A stretch of 12,740 nucleotides of DNA from positions 1-12,740 of the forward strand of contig DATDXQ010000022.1 in assembly GCA_036517175.1 (NCBI GenBank), written 5' to 3'. The notes under the pieces are model-generated. The model was not told where the DNA came from. It saw only the letters and a list, made by a program, of their open reading frames with translations, and made no database searches. Positions 1-6,269 of the stretch are shown in pieces. Source of the DNA: 2-01-FULL-44-17 sp036517175. GTDB lineage: Bacteria; Patescibacteriota; Minisyncoccia; 2-02-FULL-40-12; IGHO2-01-FULL-4-A. The translations under genes and the position numbers were made by a program. The stretch's first letter is position 1. Each line of letters begins with the position of its first letter.

Positions 1-1
1 A

Positions 2-241
2 TCTGCGGCTGAAGTACTTGTTGGTGGTAAACGCTGTAAAATACTTGGTAGAATATCTATGAATTTATCTGTGGTTGATATTTCGGTAGCTAAAAATCCT
101 AGAGTTTTGGATGAGGTTGTATTGATTGGAAAGCAAGGCGGTGAAGAGATAACTGCTGAAGAATTAGCAGAGAAGGCTGAAACAATAAGTTACGAGGTAG
201 TTTCGCGTATTAATCCACTACTGCCTCGTTTTTATATTTAG
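2..241 (+). CDS. alr: Alanine racemase, C-terminal fragment (5' end outside window)
   Basis: Only the last 79 residues are present; the frame is open to the left edge. Alanine racemase is a PLP enzyme that interconverts L- and D-alanine in the cytoplasm and so supplies D-Ala for peptidoglycan. The fragment has the typical C-terminal beta-domain order: GRISMN followed by a VVDIS strand (the place of the active-site C/S-M-D/N segment of the family), then DEVVLIGKQGGEEIT, an AEELAEKAETISYEV helix with the conserved S/N-YEV, and the closing R-I-N-P-L-L-P-R-F-Y-I, which matches the usual 'tRi.pRvPRvY' end. The internal ATG at 59 is Met of SMN and not a start. The stop is TAG. The next gene is FtsQ-like, so this is probably part of a cell-wall/division cluster. 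The PLP lysine and N-terminal barrel lie outside the window. Confidence 0.88.
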   Translation, partial: SAAEVLVGGKRCKILGRISMNLSVVDISVAKNPRVLDEVVLIGKQGGEEITAEELAEKAETISYEVVSRINPLLPRFYI

Positions 242-318
242 TAACAATGATGCAATGATGCCGTCCTAAGTCACTAAATCATTCATGGCAGACTTTAATT
301 TTTTGAGCAAAGGCTATG

Positions 319-453
319 GTACTTCGCCGGGATTCCAAAATTGTGAATTGCTTGGACAGTTTTTGATATAATACTTCTTTTCAAAAACCGAATTCACAAT
401 TTTGAAATAGTTGAGCTTGTCGCTGGAACAAGTATAACGTCCCGGCGAAGTAC
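319..453. repeat. 135-base nested inverted-repeat element (MITE-like or regulatory)
   Basis: The ends are a perfect 14-base inverted repeat (319-332 GTACTTCGCCGGGA and 440-453 TCCCGGCGAAGTAC). Inside is a second perfect 14-base inverted repeat (336-349 CAAAATTGTGAATT and 391-404), and inside that an 8-base one (359-366 GTTTTTGA and 381-388). A short hairpin CTTGT/ACAAG follows at 416-420/428-432. The same four bases, TATG, abut both outer ends (315-318 and 454-457), as a target-site duplication would. The centre holds an extended -10 box. This could be a small non-autonomous mobile element or a cis-regulatory structure ahead of the FtsQ-like gene; one copy cannot decide. The rest of the gap (242-318) holds only a tandem duplication of CAATGATG at 245-260. 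Confidence 0.72.
364..372 (+). promoter_or_regulatory. Extended -10 promoter inside the inverted-repeat element
   Basis: TG at 364-365, one base, then a perfect TATAAT at 367-372. This is an extended -10 box; no good -35 lies at 16-18 bases upstream, which extended -10 promoters tolerate. It sits at the centre of the nested inverted repeats. Initiation near 379-383 would give a leader of about 90 bases to the FtsQ-like gene at 471. Confidence 0.5.
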
Positions 454-470
454 TATGGTGGAGCGAAACT

Positions 471-1283
471 TTGTCAAAGTCGAATTTAATGCAAAAATTT
501 AAAGACCAACTTCATCTCAAAAAACGCAAAAAAATTTTAAAACGAGGCTTATTTTTTTTGTTGATCGTACTAGTAGTTGTCGGTGCTGGGATCTATGTTT
601 TATTTTTTGCAAGGTTGCTTGACGTAAGAGAAGTTCGGATAGAAGTTCGAGGAGATCATGGTGAAGAATTAGGCCAGGCTATTAATGACTGGCTCGATGA
701 TGATTTTTTAAAAATTAAAAAAAGAAACAATACGCTCATTCTTTCTTCCGATACTCTTGCCACTGATTTAATGGCGCTTTTCCCCAGAATGGATTTTTTG
801 AATGTTGAAAAGGAACTACCCCACATTCTATTAATATCAGGACAAGAGAGAAGTTCGGCTGGAATCTGGTGCGTTGTTAAACAAGATCGATGCTTCCATT
901 TTGATAAAAATGGAGTTGCTTTTGCCGATACGGGGCAATCATCCGGATTCCTCATTCTTAACGTAAATGATTCTAGAGAAAGAAGTGTTAAGCTTGGTGA
1001 ATCTGTTGCAGAAAAGATTTGGTTGGACAATATGATTAAGTCAAGGAATTTGATTGTGACAACAGGCGTTGTCGTTTCTGGTTTTGTGGTCCCGCAAGAT
1101 TCACTTGAGGAATTTCATGCTCAAACTACAGAAGGTTGGAAAATAATGTTTAGCACATCAACAGATATTGAAAAACAAATTAATGCTCTTGGAATATTTT
1201 TAAGAGAAAAGATTAATAAAAATGACAGGAGTGAGCTGGAGTATATAGATCTAAGAGTTCAAGACAGGATTTATTATAAGTAA
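471..1283 (+). CDS. ftsQ: FtsQ/DivIB-like cell division protein
   Basis: The 270-residue protein has the FtsQ layout. It has a short, very basic cytoplasmic N-terminus (KKRKKILKR), one transmembrane helix at about residues 27-48, a POTRA-like segment from about 50 (LLDVREVRIEV) to about 115, a beta-rich extracytoplasmic domain, and the closing EYIDLRVQDRIYYK typical of FtsQ ('yIDlRf.drvyyk'). FtsQ bridges the early and late divisome at the septum (FtsB/FtsL partners in known systems). I chose the TTG start at 471 because GGAG at 460-463 lies 7 bases upstream; the in-frame ATG at 489 has no Shine-Dalgarno. The start codon lies inside a perfect dyad, ACTTTG-T-CAAAGT (468-480), which could fold over it. 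A C-x-V-V-K-x-D-x-C pair (about residues 143-151) is unusual for the family. Alr upstream agrees with a murein/division cluster. Identification rests on topology and end motif, as FtsQ sequences diverge strongly. Confidence 0.78.
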   Translation: MSKSNLMQKFKDQLHLKKRKKILKRGLFFLLIVLVVVGAGIYVLFFARLLDVREVRIEVRGDHGEELGQAINDWLDDDFLKIKKRNNTLILSSDTLATDLMALFPRMDFLNVEKELPHILLISGQERSSAGIWCVVKQDRCFHFDKNGVAFADTGQSSGFLILNVNDSRERSVKLGESVAEKIWLDNMIKSRNLIVTTGVVVSGFVVPQDSLEEFHAQTTEGWKIMFSTSTDIEKQINALGIFLREKINKNDRSELEYIDLRVQDRIYYK

Positions 1284-1304
1284 TCAACTAGCCCCGTTAA
1301 TTAT

Positions 1305-1334
1305 TTGACAAAATATTTAATAATTGTTTATCAT
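1305..1334 (+). promoter_or_regulatory. Sigma70-type promoter of the beta-helix gene
   Basis: A perfect -35 TTGACA (1305-1310), an 18-base spacer and -10 TATCAT (1329-1334, five of six consensus bases). It gives a leader of about 30 bases to the ATG at 1371 and separates this gene from the FtsQ-like gene. Confidence 0.7.
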
Positions 1335-1370
1335 GTATTTAAGTTTTTTTAAATTTGAGGATGGTAAATA

Positions 1371-2003
1371 ATGAGGCCAGTAAAAAATAACCTTTTTGAT
1401 TTCGAAGATGGCAATGGATTGGTGGAAGCCCATAGACATAAAAAAGGTGGTGGCTGGGTTGCAAATACGGCCATTATTGGCCCGGATGTTTATCTGGGTC
1501 CTGAGGCAAGGGTTTTTAACACGGCTTCTGTTTATGGAAATTGTATAATTAATGGCCAAAGTCGTGTGTGTGATGCAGCCGTAGTTGAAGGCGAAGTATC
1601 AATACATAACCATGTAGAGGTTTCTGATTCAGCTCACATTTCGGGCCTTATCAAGCTATATGACAGGGTGCGGGTTTGTGGTTATGCAGACCTAGGTGGT
1701 TCTTTTTCTGTTTATGACAGGGTCAACTTATCTGGTGACGCTCAACTTTGCCTAGGTGAAGGTGCTTATCTCCATGGCGAAGTAAAAATAGACTTCACCC
1801 CGGTAGTTATTGCAGATTTGCTTGAGTGGCCGATTATTATAACTCGTAACAAACCCAAATGGGTTATGGTTGGTTGCCAAAGCCACCCCCTAAGCTATTT
1901 TTTAAAAAACGCTAGATTGTTTGGAAGAGCGTATGGGGTTTCTGAACGTGATATTCGTTTGGCTACTGATATTGTTGGAAGAATAGGAAAGAGAAGTCTC
2001 TAG
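1371..2003 (+). CDS. Left-handed beta-helix (hexapeptide-repeat-like) protein, function unknown
   Basis: A 210-residue soluble protein. Residues about 24-140 are a run of short hydrophobic-turn units (WVANTAIIGPDVYLGPEARV, ASVYGN, AVVEGEVSIHN, AHISGLIKLYDRV, ADLGGSFSVYDRVNLSGDA) as in left-handed beta-helices of the bacterial transferase hexapeptide / polymer-forming type. The two YDRV units are exactly 18 residues apart, one full turn of such a helix, and are nearly identical in DNA (1659-1669 and 1713-1723). The C-terminal part (VGCQSHPLSYFLKNARLFGRAYGVSERDI, described in pieces: VGCQSHPL, then F-G-R-A-Y-G-V) resembles the tail found after such helices in phage-associated and YdcK-like proteins. 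No signal peptide or membrane helix is visible. No acyl-CoA loop or catalytic His is obvious, so a scaffold role is as likely as an acyltransferase. ATG at 1371 is preceded by GAGG at 1357-1360. It has its own promoter and terminator, so it is probably a single-gene unit convergent with glmS. Confidence 0.7.
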   Translation: MRPVKNNLFDFEDGNGLVEAHRHKKGGGWVANTAIIGPDVYLGPEARVFNTASVYGNCIINGQSRVCDAAVVEGEVSIHNHVEVSDSAHISGLIKLYDRVRVCGYADLGGSFSVYDRVNLSGDAQLCLGEGAYLHGEVKIDFTPVVIADLLEWPIIITRNKPKWVMVGCQSHPLSYFLKNARLFGRAYGVSERDIRLATDIVGRIGKRSL

Positions 2004-2008
2004 TATTT

Positions 2009-2030
2009 AAGGCCTCATAAGGGTCTTTTT
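2009..2030 (+). terminator. Rho-independent terminator (weak stem) after the beta-helix gene
   Basis: AAGGCCT, a loop CATAA, and GGGTCTT form a stem of about seven pairs with two G-T wobbles, followed by a T run (2026-2030). It lies six bases after the TAG stop and ahead of the convergent glmS end. Confidence 0.55.
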
Positions 2031-2051
2031 GATTTTAGAGGAACTTACTAA

Positions 2052-3857
2052 CTATTCAACTGTGACCGACTTTGCAAGATTGCGAGGTCTATCTACATCA
2101 TGGCCAAGGGAAACGCCGAAGTGATAAGCGAATAATTGCAGGGCGACGCTGTTGAGTAGCGGTTCAAGTTGTTCAGCCGTTTTGGGTACATAAATAACAT
2201 CGTCCGCAATTGAGGCAATATTTTTATCACCTTCCGTGGTGATGGCTATTATGAGTCCATTTCTTGCTTTTATTTCCAGCATATTGGAAATTGTTTTTTC
2301 TTGTATGTTGTTTTGATTTGCAATAGCGATTACAGGAAAATCAGGCTCAATCAATGCCAGCATGCCATGCTTTAATTCTCCTGCGGCTGTGCCCTCCGCG
2401 TGAGCATAGCTTATTTCTTTTAGTTTTAATGCGCCTTCCAGTGCTGTTGGATAATTATATTTTCTACCAATAAAGATTAGGTTTGGTGAATCTGAATATT
2501 TTTCGGCAAGTTTTTTAATCTGATCATTTTTTTCCAGAATTTTTTTAATTTTTTCAGGAATCTTAGTAAGTTCTGAAATTATGGATTTATTAGATTTGTT
2601 TTTGGGACTAAAGTGGGCAGCCATAAGTGTTAAGATGGCGACTTGAGAGGTAAACGCCTTGGTTGAAGCTACGCCTATTTCCGGCCCGGCATGGTTATAA
2701 ACTCCGGCTTCAGTTTCTCTGGCTATTGATGAGCCTACCATATTTACTAAACCAAGAGTTATAAGGCTTTCTGGTTTGATCTTCTTTAATGCTGCCAGTG
2801 TGTCTGCGGTTTCTCCTGACTGAGAGATAAAAAGATGGGCGGTATTAGGACGTGTAGCATTTTTCTGATATCTCTGTTCTGACGCCAAGCTCACACTGGT
2901 TGGAATATTGGCCATTTCTTCAAAAAGTAGTTTCCCGATAAGGCCTGCGTGATAAGAGGTTCCACAGGCTATTATCTCCAAGTTTTTTATTTTGGATATT
3001 TTTTTGGCTGTTGCTTCCAATCCACCAAGTTTAACTGATCCATTTTTTGAAATGCGCCCGCGTAAGCTGTTTTTTAGAGATTCTGGCTGTTCAAATATCT
3101 CCTTTAACATAAAGTGTGCAAAGCCAGATTTTTGAGCGGACCTTGCTTTAATATTGAGCTTTTCTATTGTGGGTTTGGCTGGCCATATTTTGAATTCTTT
3201 TGGAGATATCCAACCTCGTTGACCATCTTTGAGATAGATTATTTTTTGAGCCATTCCAGCGAGAGCTGCAGGATCTGAGGCAAGATAATATTCATCTTTC
3301 CCTAGTCCAACGATAAGTGGGCTACCTAGTTTAGCGAAATAAATTTTATCTGGTTCATCTGTGTTTATTATTCCTAACGCATAGGCACCGACTATTTTTT
3401 TGAGAGTGAGGTCTAGGGCTTTGCTGAAGTTTCTTGTTAATTTGTGGTATTTTTCAAGCAGGTGGACGATAACTTCGGTGTCTGTTTCAGAGGTAAACTT
3501 GTGTCCAGATTTTATCAATTGTGTTTTGAGTTCGCTGAAGTTTTCTATTATGCCATTATGAACTAGGAATATTTTTTTGTAACAATCATGATGTGGGTGG
3601 GCATTTGATTCACTTGGAACTCCGTGGGTTGCCCAGCGAGTGTGGCCTATGGAGGCTGAGAGAGTGTCTGAATTGCTGTTTTCTAATTTTCTTTCGAGTT
3701 TATCCATCTTGCCAATGCTTTTCTCAAGTCTTGCTAAGCCTTTTTCAAAGAATAAAACACCGGCCGAGTCATAGCCCCGGTATTCAAGTCTGCTTAAGCA
3801 GACTGTGATTTTTTTGAGACCCCCTTTTTTGCCTATGTACCCAGCTATTCCGCACAT
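2052..3857 (-). CDS. glmS: Glutamine--fructose-6-phosphate aminotransferase (isomerizing)
   Basis: GlmS makes glucosamine-6-phosphate from fructose-6-phosphate and glutamine in the cytoplasm, the first step to UDP-GlcNAc. The 601 residues match the usual ~600-610 and all signatures are present. The N-terminal amidotransferase has the nucleophile Cys2 (MCGIAGYIG), RLEYRGYDSAG, GHTRWATHG and HNGIIENF. Two SIS domains follow: ACGTSYHAG (about residue 298), SQSGETADT (about 345), GVASTKAFTSQ, and ALKLKEISYAHAEGTAAGELKHG. The conserved tail is DVDRPRNLAKSVTVE. The ATG at 3857 is fixed because Cys must be residue 2 after Met removal. No Shine-Dalgarno or convincing promoter is visible upstream on the minus strand, and I see no glmS ribozyme-like region in the 122-base gap. 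It is divergent from the small gene at 3980 and convergent with the beta-helix gene. Confidence 0.98.
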   Translation of the reverse strand: MCGIAGYIGKKGGLKKITVCLSRLEYRGYDSAGVLFFEKGLARLEKSIGKMDKLERKLENSNSDTLSASIGHTRWATHGVPSESNAHPHHDCYKKIFLVHNGIIENFSELKTQLIKSGHKFTSETDTEVIVHLLEKYHKLTRNFSKALDLTLKKIVGAYALGIINTDEPDKIYFAKLGSPLIVGLGKDEYYLASDPAALAGMAQKIIYLKDGQRGWISPKEFKIWPAKPTIEKLNIKARSAQKSGFAHFMLKEIFEQPESLKNSLRGRISKNGSVKLGGLEATAKKISKIKNLEIIACGTSYHAGLIGKLLFEEMANIPTSVSLASEQRYQKNATRPNTAHLFISQSGETADTLAALKKIKPESLITLGLVNMVGSSIARETEAGVYNHAGPEIGVASTKAFTSQVAILTLMAAHFSPKNKSNKSIISELTKIPEKIKKILEKNDQIKKLAEKYSDSPNLIFIGRKYNYPTALEGALKLKEISYAHAEGTAAGELKHGMLALIEPDFPVIAIANQNNIQEKTISNMLEIKARNGLIIAITTEGDKNIASIADDVIYVPKTAEQLEPLLNSVALQLFAYHFGVSLGHDVDRPRNLAKSVTVE

Positions 3858-3922
3858 GTCCGTTAAGACGTCTGTGACCTTGATTGAGTTTGAACTGGTT
3901 TTGTGTGGATTCCTCTAAATAA

Positions 3923-3950
3923 TTGACACAGGTAACTAATCTGTTATAGT
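3923..3950 (+). promoter_or_regulatory. Strong promoter with extended -10 for the small gene at 3980
   Basis: A perfect -35 TTGACA (3923-3928), a 16-base spacer and -10 TATAGT (3945-3950, five of six), with TG at 3942-3943 making it an extended -10. Predicted initiation near 3957 leaves a leader of about 23 bases. It lies in the divergent gap with glmS. Confidence 0.75.
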
Positions 3951-3959
3951 GTTCAATAA

Positions 3960-3969
3960 CTTGTACAAG
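3960..3969. promoter_or_regulatory. 10-base palindrome at the predicted transcription start (operator candidate)
   Basis: CTTGTACAAG is a perfect palindrome about ten bases downstream of the -10 box and just before the Shine-Dalgarno of the gene at 3980. Such a position would suit a repressor site, but the length is short enough to be chance. Confidence 0.3.
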
Positions 3970-3979
3970 AGGGGTGAGA

Positions 3980-4204
3980 ATGGTCAGGGTTTTTGTACGA
4001 CATATATTTGATGAACGTCATGGCGAGAGACTTTTGAATAAATTGGAAGTAATGGGCTTGAACGTGCTTTCCTATGATTTTCGTGAAAGGGTTTTTGTCG
4101 GAACAACTAAGAAAAATCCAATCTTTTTATACACAAGTCCTGATGTCATGAGAGTTACCGCAACTAGTTCCTTGGAAATTAAAAGAGATTTTCGTTTTAA
4201 GTAA
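3980..4204 (+). CDS. Small basic protein, function unknown
   Basis: A 74-residue, Arg/Lys-rich soluble protein with no signal peptide, membrane helix or family motif that I recognise. Features are MVRVFVRHIFDERHGERLL at the start, a predicted beta/helix mix, and a basic end EIKRDFRFK. The ATG at 3980 is preferred over the in-frame GTG at 3974 because AGAGGGG (3968-3974) is then a Shine-Dalgarno five bases upstream. A promoter (3923-3950) and an intrinsic terminator (4203-4228) frame it exactly, which is the main evidence that it is a real, independently transcribed gene. The small size and basic charge would permit nucleic-acid binding, but this is a guess. Confidence 0.72.
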   Translation: MVRVFVRHIFDERHGERLLNKLEVMGLNVLSYDFRERVFVGTTKKNPIFLYTSPDVMRVTATSSLEIKRDFRFK

Positions 4205-4228
4205 CCGCTAATGATTGGGCGGTTTTTT
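4203..4228 (+). terminator. Rho-independent terminator after the small basic gene
   Basis: AACCGC (4203-4208) pairs perfectly with GCGGTT (4219-4224) across a 10-base loop and runs into six T (4223-4228). It overlaps the TAA stop at 4202-4204. Confidence 0.8.
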
Positions 4229-4240
4229 AATAAAGTTAAA

Positions 4241-6058
4241 CTACTTTATTCTATAAATAAATATTGAATTGCCGATAACAACAGTGGGATTATATGCCTT
4301 AAGCCAATTATAATTGATTGGATTAGGTTGGTCATAGGCTCCTTCCGATCCCTGAAGAAACGTCACTGATACTGCTAGCCAACCATCTGATTGATTGCGA
4401 GTTTTGAAATCTTTTGCGTCAAGATATTTGGTTGAGTTGGACCATATATAACTGTTCTTAAGATAATAATATGGGTCCGCCCAACCGAAGTAATCAAACT
4501 CAATGCGCGGAATGTTATTTTCTTTAACGAAGTTACGGAGTCTAACTAAATCCTGGCCCCAGTCTAGATTGGAATCAACTACGTATTTATAACCACCGGA
4601 CGGACCGCCAGCTGCCTGGTTGAAATAGGTCAGATAATAGGGGAACGTTTTAATATTTTCGTAGATATACCAACTTATCAAAGTAAAAATTAAGAGGTAA
4701 AAAGCGACAAGCTTCTTATGATAAAATTTAGTTTGGTAACTTTTAGCTATTTTTGAAATAACTCCAGAGACAAGTAATATTGCAAATGGATAAGTTGGTA
4801 AAAGGTGACGTACGCCGATGTTTAAGGTGCTATTAACACTAAGACCCCAATAAATTACAAGCCACAAAATCATAGAAAACTCTTCTAGGTTATTTCTAAC
4901 AAAATTATATCCACGGTTTGCCCACTCCTTTACTGCATAACGCCAGCGCAAGGCGGCAGATACAAGTGCGATAAGAAGAAGTGCCCACCACGAAAAAGGT
5001 TCTTTTAAAAAATAAACTATGGGGAAGTAACTATGCCAGCCAAACCTGGAAACTTCCCCAAGGAAAAAGGCTGTATTGCCTCCAACTGCCCTTTGGTTAA
5101 CCAATAATAAGCCTAATCCATACTGAGCAGCCGCTCTTAGAGCGGGTTTGTCGGATGCCCATATAACCGGTTCTGCAAATGTTCTATTGCCGTAGCTAGA
5201 AAGCAGCTGCACTGTGTCGTTGCGCTGACGTTGGGGCGGGTAGTTACGTGTGTGAAGGTGATAAACCGGCCATACGATAATAACGAATCCGATTATAAAA
5301 ATAATTATTGTCGGTACCAGTGTTTTTGCTGCATCTTTTATCTTGTGACCTAGCCATGGTGCCGAGCCGTCTGCTGGCCTGGGGTTTTTAACAAATCCAT
5401 AAATTAAAGCCAGGATTAGAAAGAATGGTACAAGCAAGAATGTGGAGAATTTGAGAAGTAGAGCTATGCCGAATGCTAGGCTGGCAATAAAGAGAGATTT
5501 TTTAGTAGATGACCTGAGGTAAGAAACAAAAAAATATGTTGCCAGTAACACTCCAAAAAGAGCTGGAACGTCAGTTGTTACAAATCGGGAATGTGCCAAA
5601 ACGGTTGATGAGAATGAGAAAAGTAGTAGTGCAATTATAGACCCAAGATTTCCATACAATTTTTGTCCCCACTTGAAAATCAATAATGATGATAAAACGA
5701 AGAATAATAGCATGGGTATTCGTACAAGATATTTTATTTGTTCAGCGTTATTGCCAGAATTGAATATTAAACGTCTTCCGAATTCCCACTGTCCGTTAAG
5801 GTCTTCCTGCCAGAACTTGGTACTGAAAACATCTTTGTTTAGATTGGCAAAAATTAAGGGGATTGCTGCAAGATCTTTAGCTAGCGGTGGGTGTTCCGGG
5901 TTAAGTCTCATGTCTCCTTTGACTAAGTAAGAGTACCCGGCAGCAATATGTGGAATCTCATCAACGATGAAAGAATCCTCCCGGATACTTAAAATTGACA
6001 AAATTAAAGAAATAGCTATAATTATTAATACTATTAAATTTGTTCTTTTATTATTCAT
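4241..6058 (-). CDS. GT39-like (PMT/ArnT-type) integral membrane glycosyltransferase
   Basis: About 605 residues with some ten or more hydrophobic helices, of the GT-C fold. Enzymes of this family transfer sugars from polyprenyl-phosphate donors to lipid or protein acceptors on the outer face of the membrane. Visible family marks are the Asp-Glu pair (D33-E34) in the first external loop after TM1, followed by LNPEHPPLAKDLAAIPLI, and in the C-terminal external part the DSNLDWGQDL motif and FDYFGWADPYYYL. Donor and acceptor cannot be told from sequence. The ATG at 6058 is preferred to an in-frame TTG at 6079 because TM1 follows directly; neither has a Shine-Dalgarno. A loop segment (about 5347-5388) is much richer in G+C than its surroundings. 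The gene overlaps the promoter of the plus-strand pair at 6073. Confidence 0.85.
   Translation of the reverse strand: MNNKRTNLIVLIIIAISLILSILSIREDSFIVDEIPHIAAGYSYLVKGDMRLNPEHPPLAKDLAAIPLIFANLNKDVFSTKFWQEDLNGQWEFGRRLIFNSGNNAEQIKYLVRIPMLLFFVLSSLLIFKWGQKLYGNLGSIIALLLFSFSSTVLAHSRFVTTDVPALFGVLLATYFFVSYLRSSTKKSLFIASLAFGIALLLKFSTFLLVPFFLILALIYGFVKNPRPADGSAPWLGHKIKDAAKTLVPTIIIFIIGFVIIVWPVYHLHTRNYPPQRQRNDTVQLLSSYGNRTFAEPVIWASDKPALRAAAQYGLGLLLVNQRAVGGNTAFFLGEVSRFGWHSYFPIVYFLKEPFSWWALLLIALVSAALRWRYAVKEWANRGYNFVRNNLEEFSMILWLVIYWGLSVNSTLNIGVRHLLPTYPFAILLVSGVISKIAKSYQTKFYHKKLVAFYLLIFTLISWYIYENIKTFPYYLTYFNQAAGGPSGGYKYVVDSNLDWGQDLVRLRNFVKENNIPRIEFDYFGWADPYYYLKNSYIWSNSTKYLDAKDFKTRNQSDGWLAVSVTFLQGSEGAYDQPNPINYNWLKAYNPTVVIGNSIFIYRIK
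5995..6022 (+). promoter_or_regulatory. Fully consensus sigma70 promoter, antisense inside the glycosyltransferase 5' end
   Basis: TTGACA (5995-6000), a 16-base spacer and TATAAT (6017-6022): all twelve consensus bases match. Predicted initiation near 6029 gives a leader of about 44 bases to the ATG at 6073. It lies within codons for the first membrane helix of the opposite-strand gene, where the DNA is A+T-rich, so coincidence is possible but the match is complete and correctly placed. Confidence 0.7.
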
Positions 6059-6072
6059 TGAGGAGATATGAA

Positions 6073-6267
6073 ATGACAAATAAATTAAAGTTTAGGCTTA
6101 GATTTTTGGCAGTTTTTATTATGCTCCTTTCCGGAATCCATGGCCTACTGAGATCCCCTGAAGCGGGAACTATTGACTATCAGGTGTTTATTTTTAATGT
6201 AGAAAGAGCATTTATGTTGGGGGTTAGCCTTTTTTGTTTAAGTTTTCTAATGGATGAGAAGAAATAG
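6073..6267 (+). CDS. Small two-helix membrane protein, function unknown
   Basis: A 64-residue protein: a basic start (MTNKLKFRLRF), TM1 at about residues 11-26 (FLAVFIMLLSGIHGLL), a loop of some 20 residues with an acidic stretch, TM2 at about 44-59 (AFMLGVSLFCLSFLM) and a charged end DEKK. This predicts a hairpin with both ends in the cytoplasm. The ATG at 6073 has AGGAG (6061-6065) seven bases upstream; the earlier in-frame TTG at 6040 would put the Shine-Dalgarno inside the coding region. It is the first gene of a likely two-gene operon with the zinc-ribbon candidate at 6270. The family is not recognised. Confidence 0.68.
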   Translation: MTNKLKFRLRFLAVFIMLLSGIHGLLRSPEAGTIDYQVFIFNVERAFMLGVSLFCLSFLMDEKK

Positions 6268-6269
6268 CC

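Noticed and set aside
242..318. Terminator or small RNA directly after alr
   Set aside because: A TGCC/GGCA pairing before a T-rich stretch exists but the loop is too long and the stem too short; the only clear structure is the CAATGATG duplication at 245-260.
656..1030. Open minus-strand frame of 124 codons opposite the FtsQ-like gene
   Set aside because: It is a shadow frame: no Shine-Dalgarno or promoter, and the sense frame has a recognisable FtsQ end and topology.
3858..3979. glmS ribozyme or riboswitch and a glmS promoter in the divergent gap
   Set aside because: The minus-strand leader is short and shows no pseudoknotted ribozyme-like layout; no -35/-10 pair with acceptable spacing was found for glmS.
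6040..6072. Upstream TTG start of the two-helix membrane gene
   Set aside because: The clear AGGAG at 6061-6065 is correctly spaced for ATG 6073 and would otherwise be inside the coding sequence.
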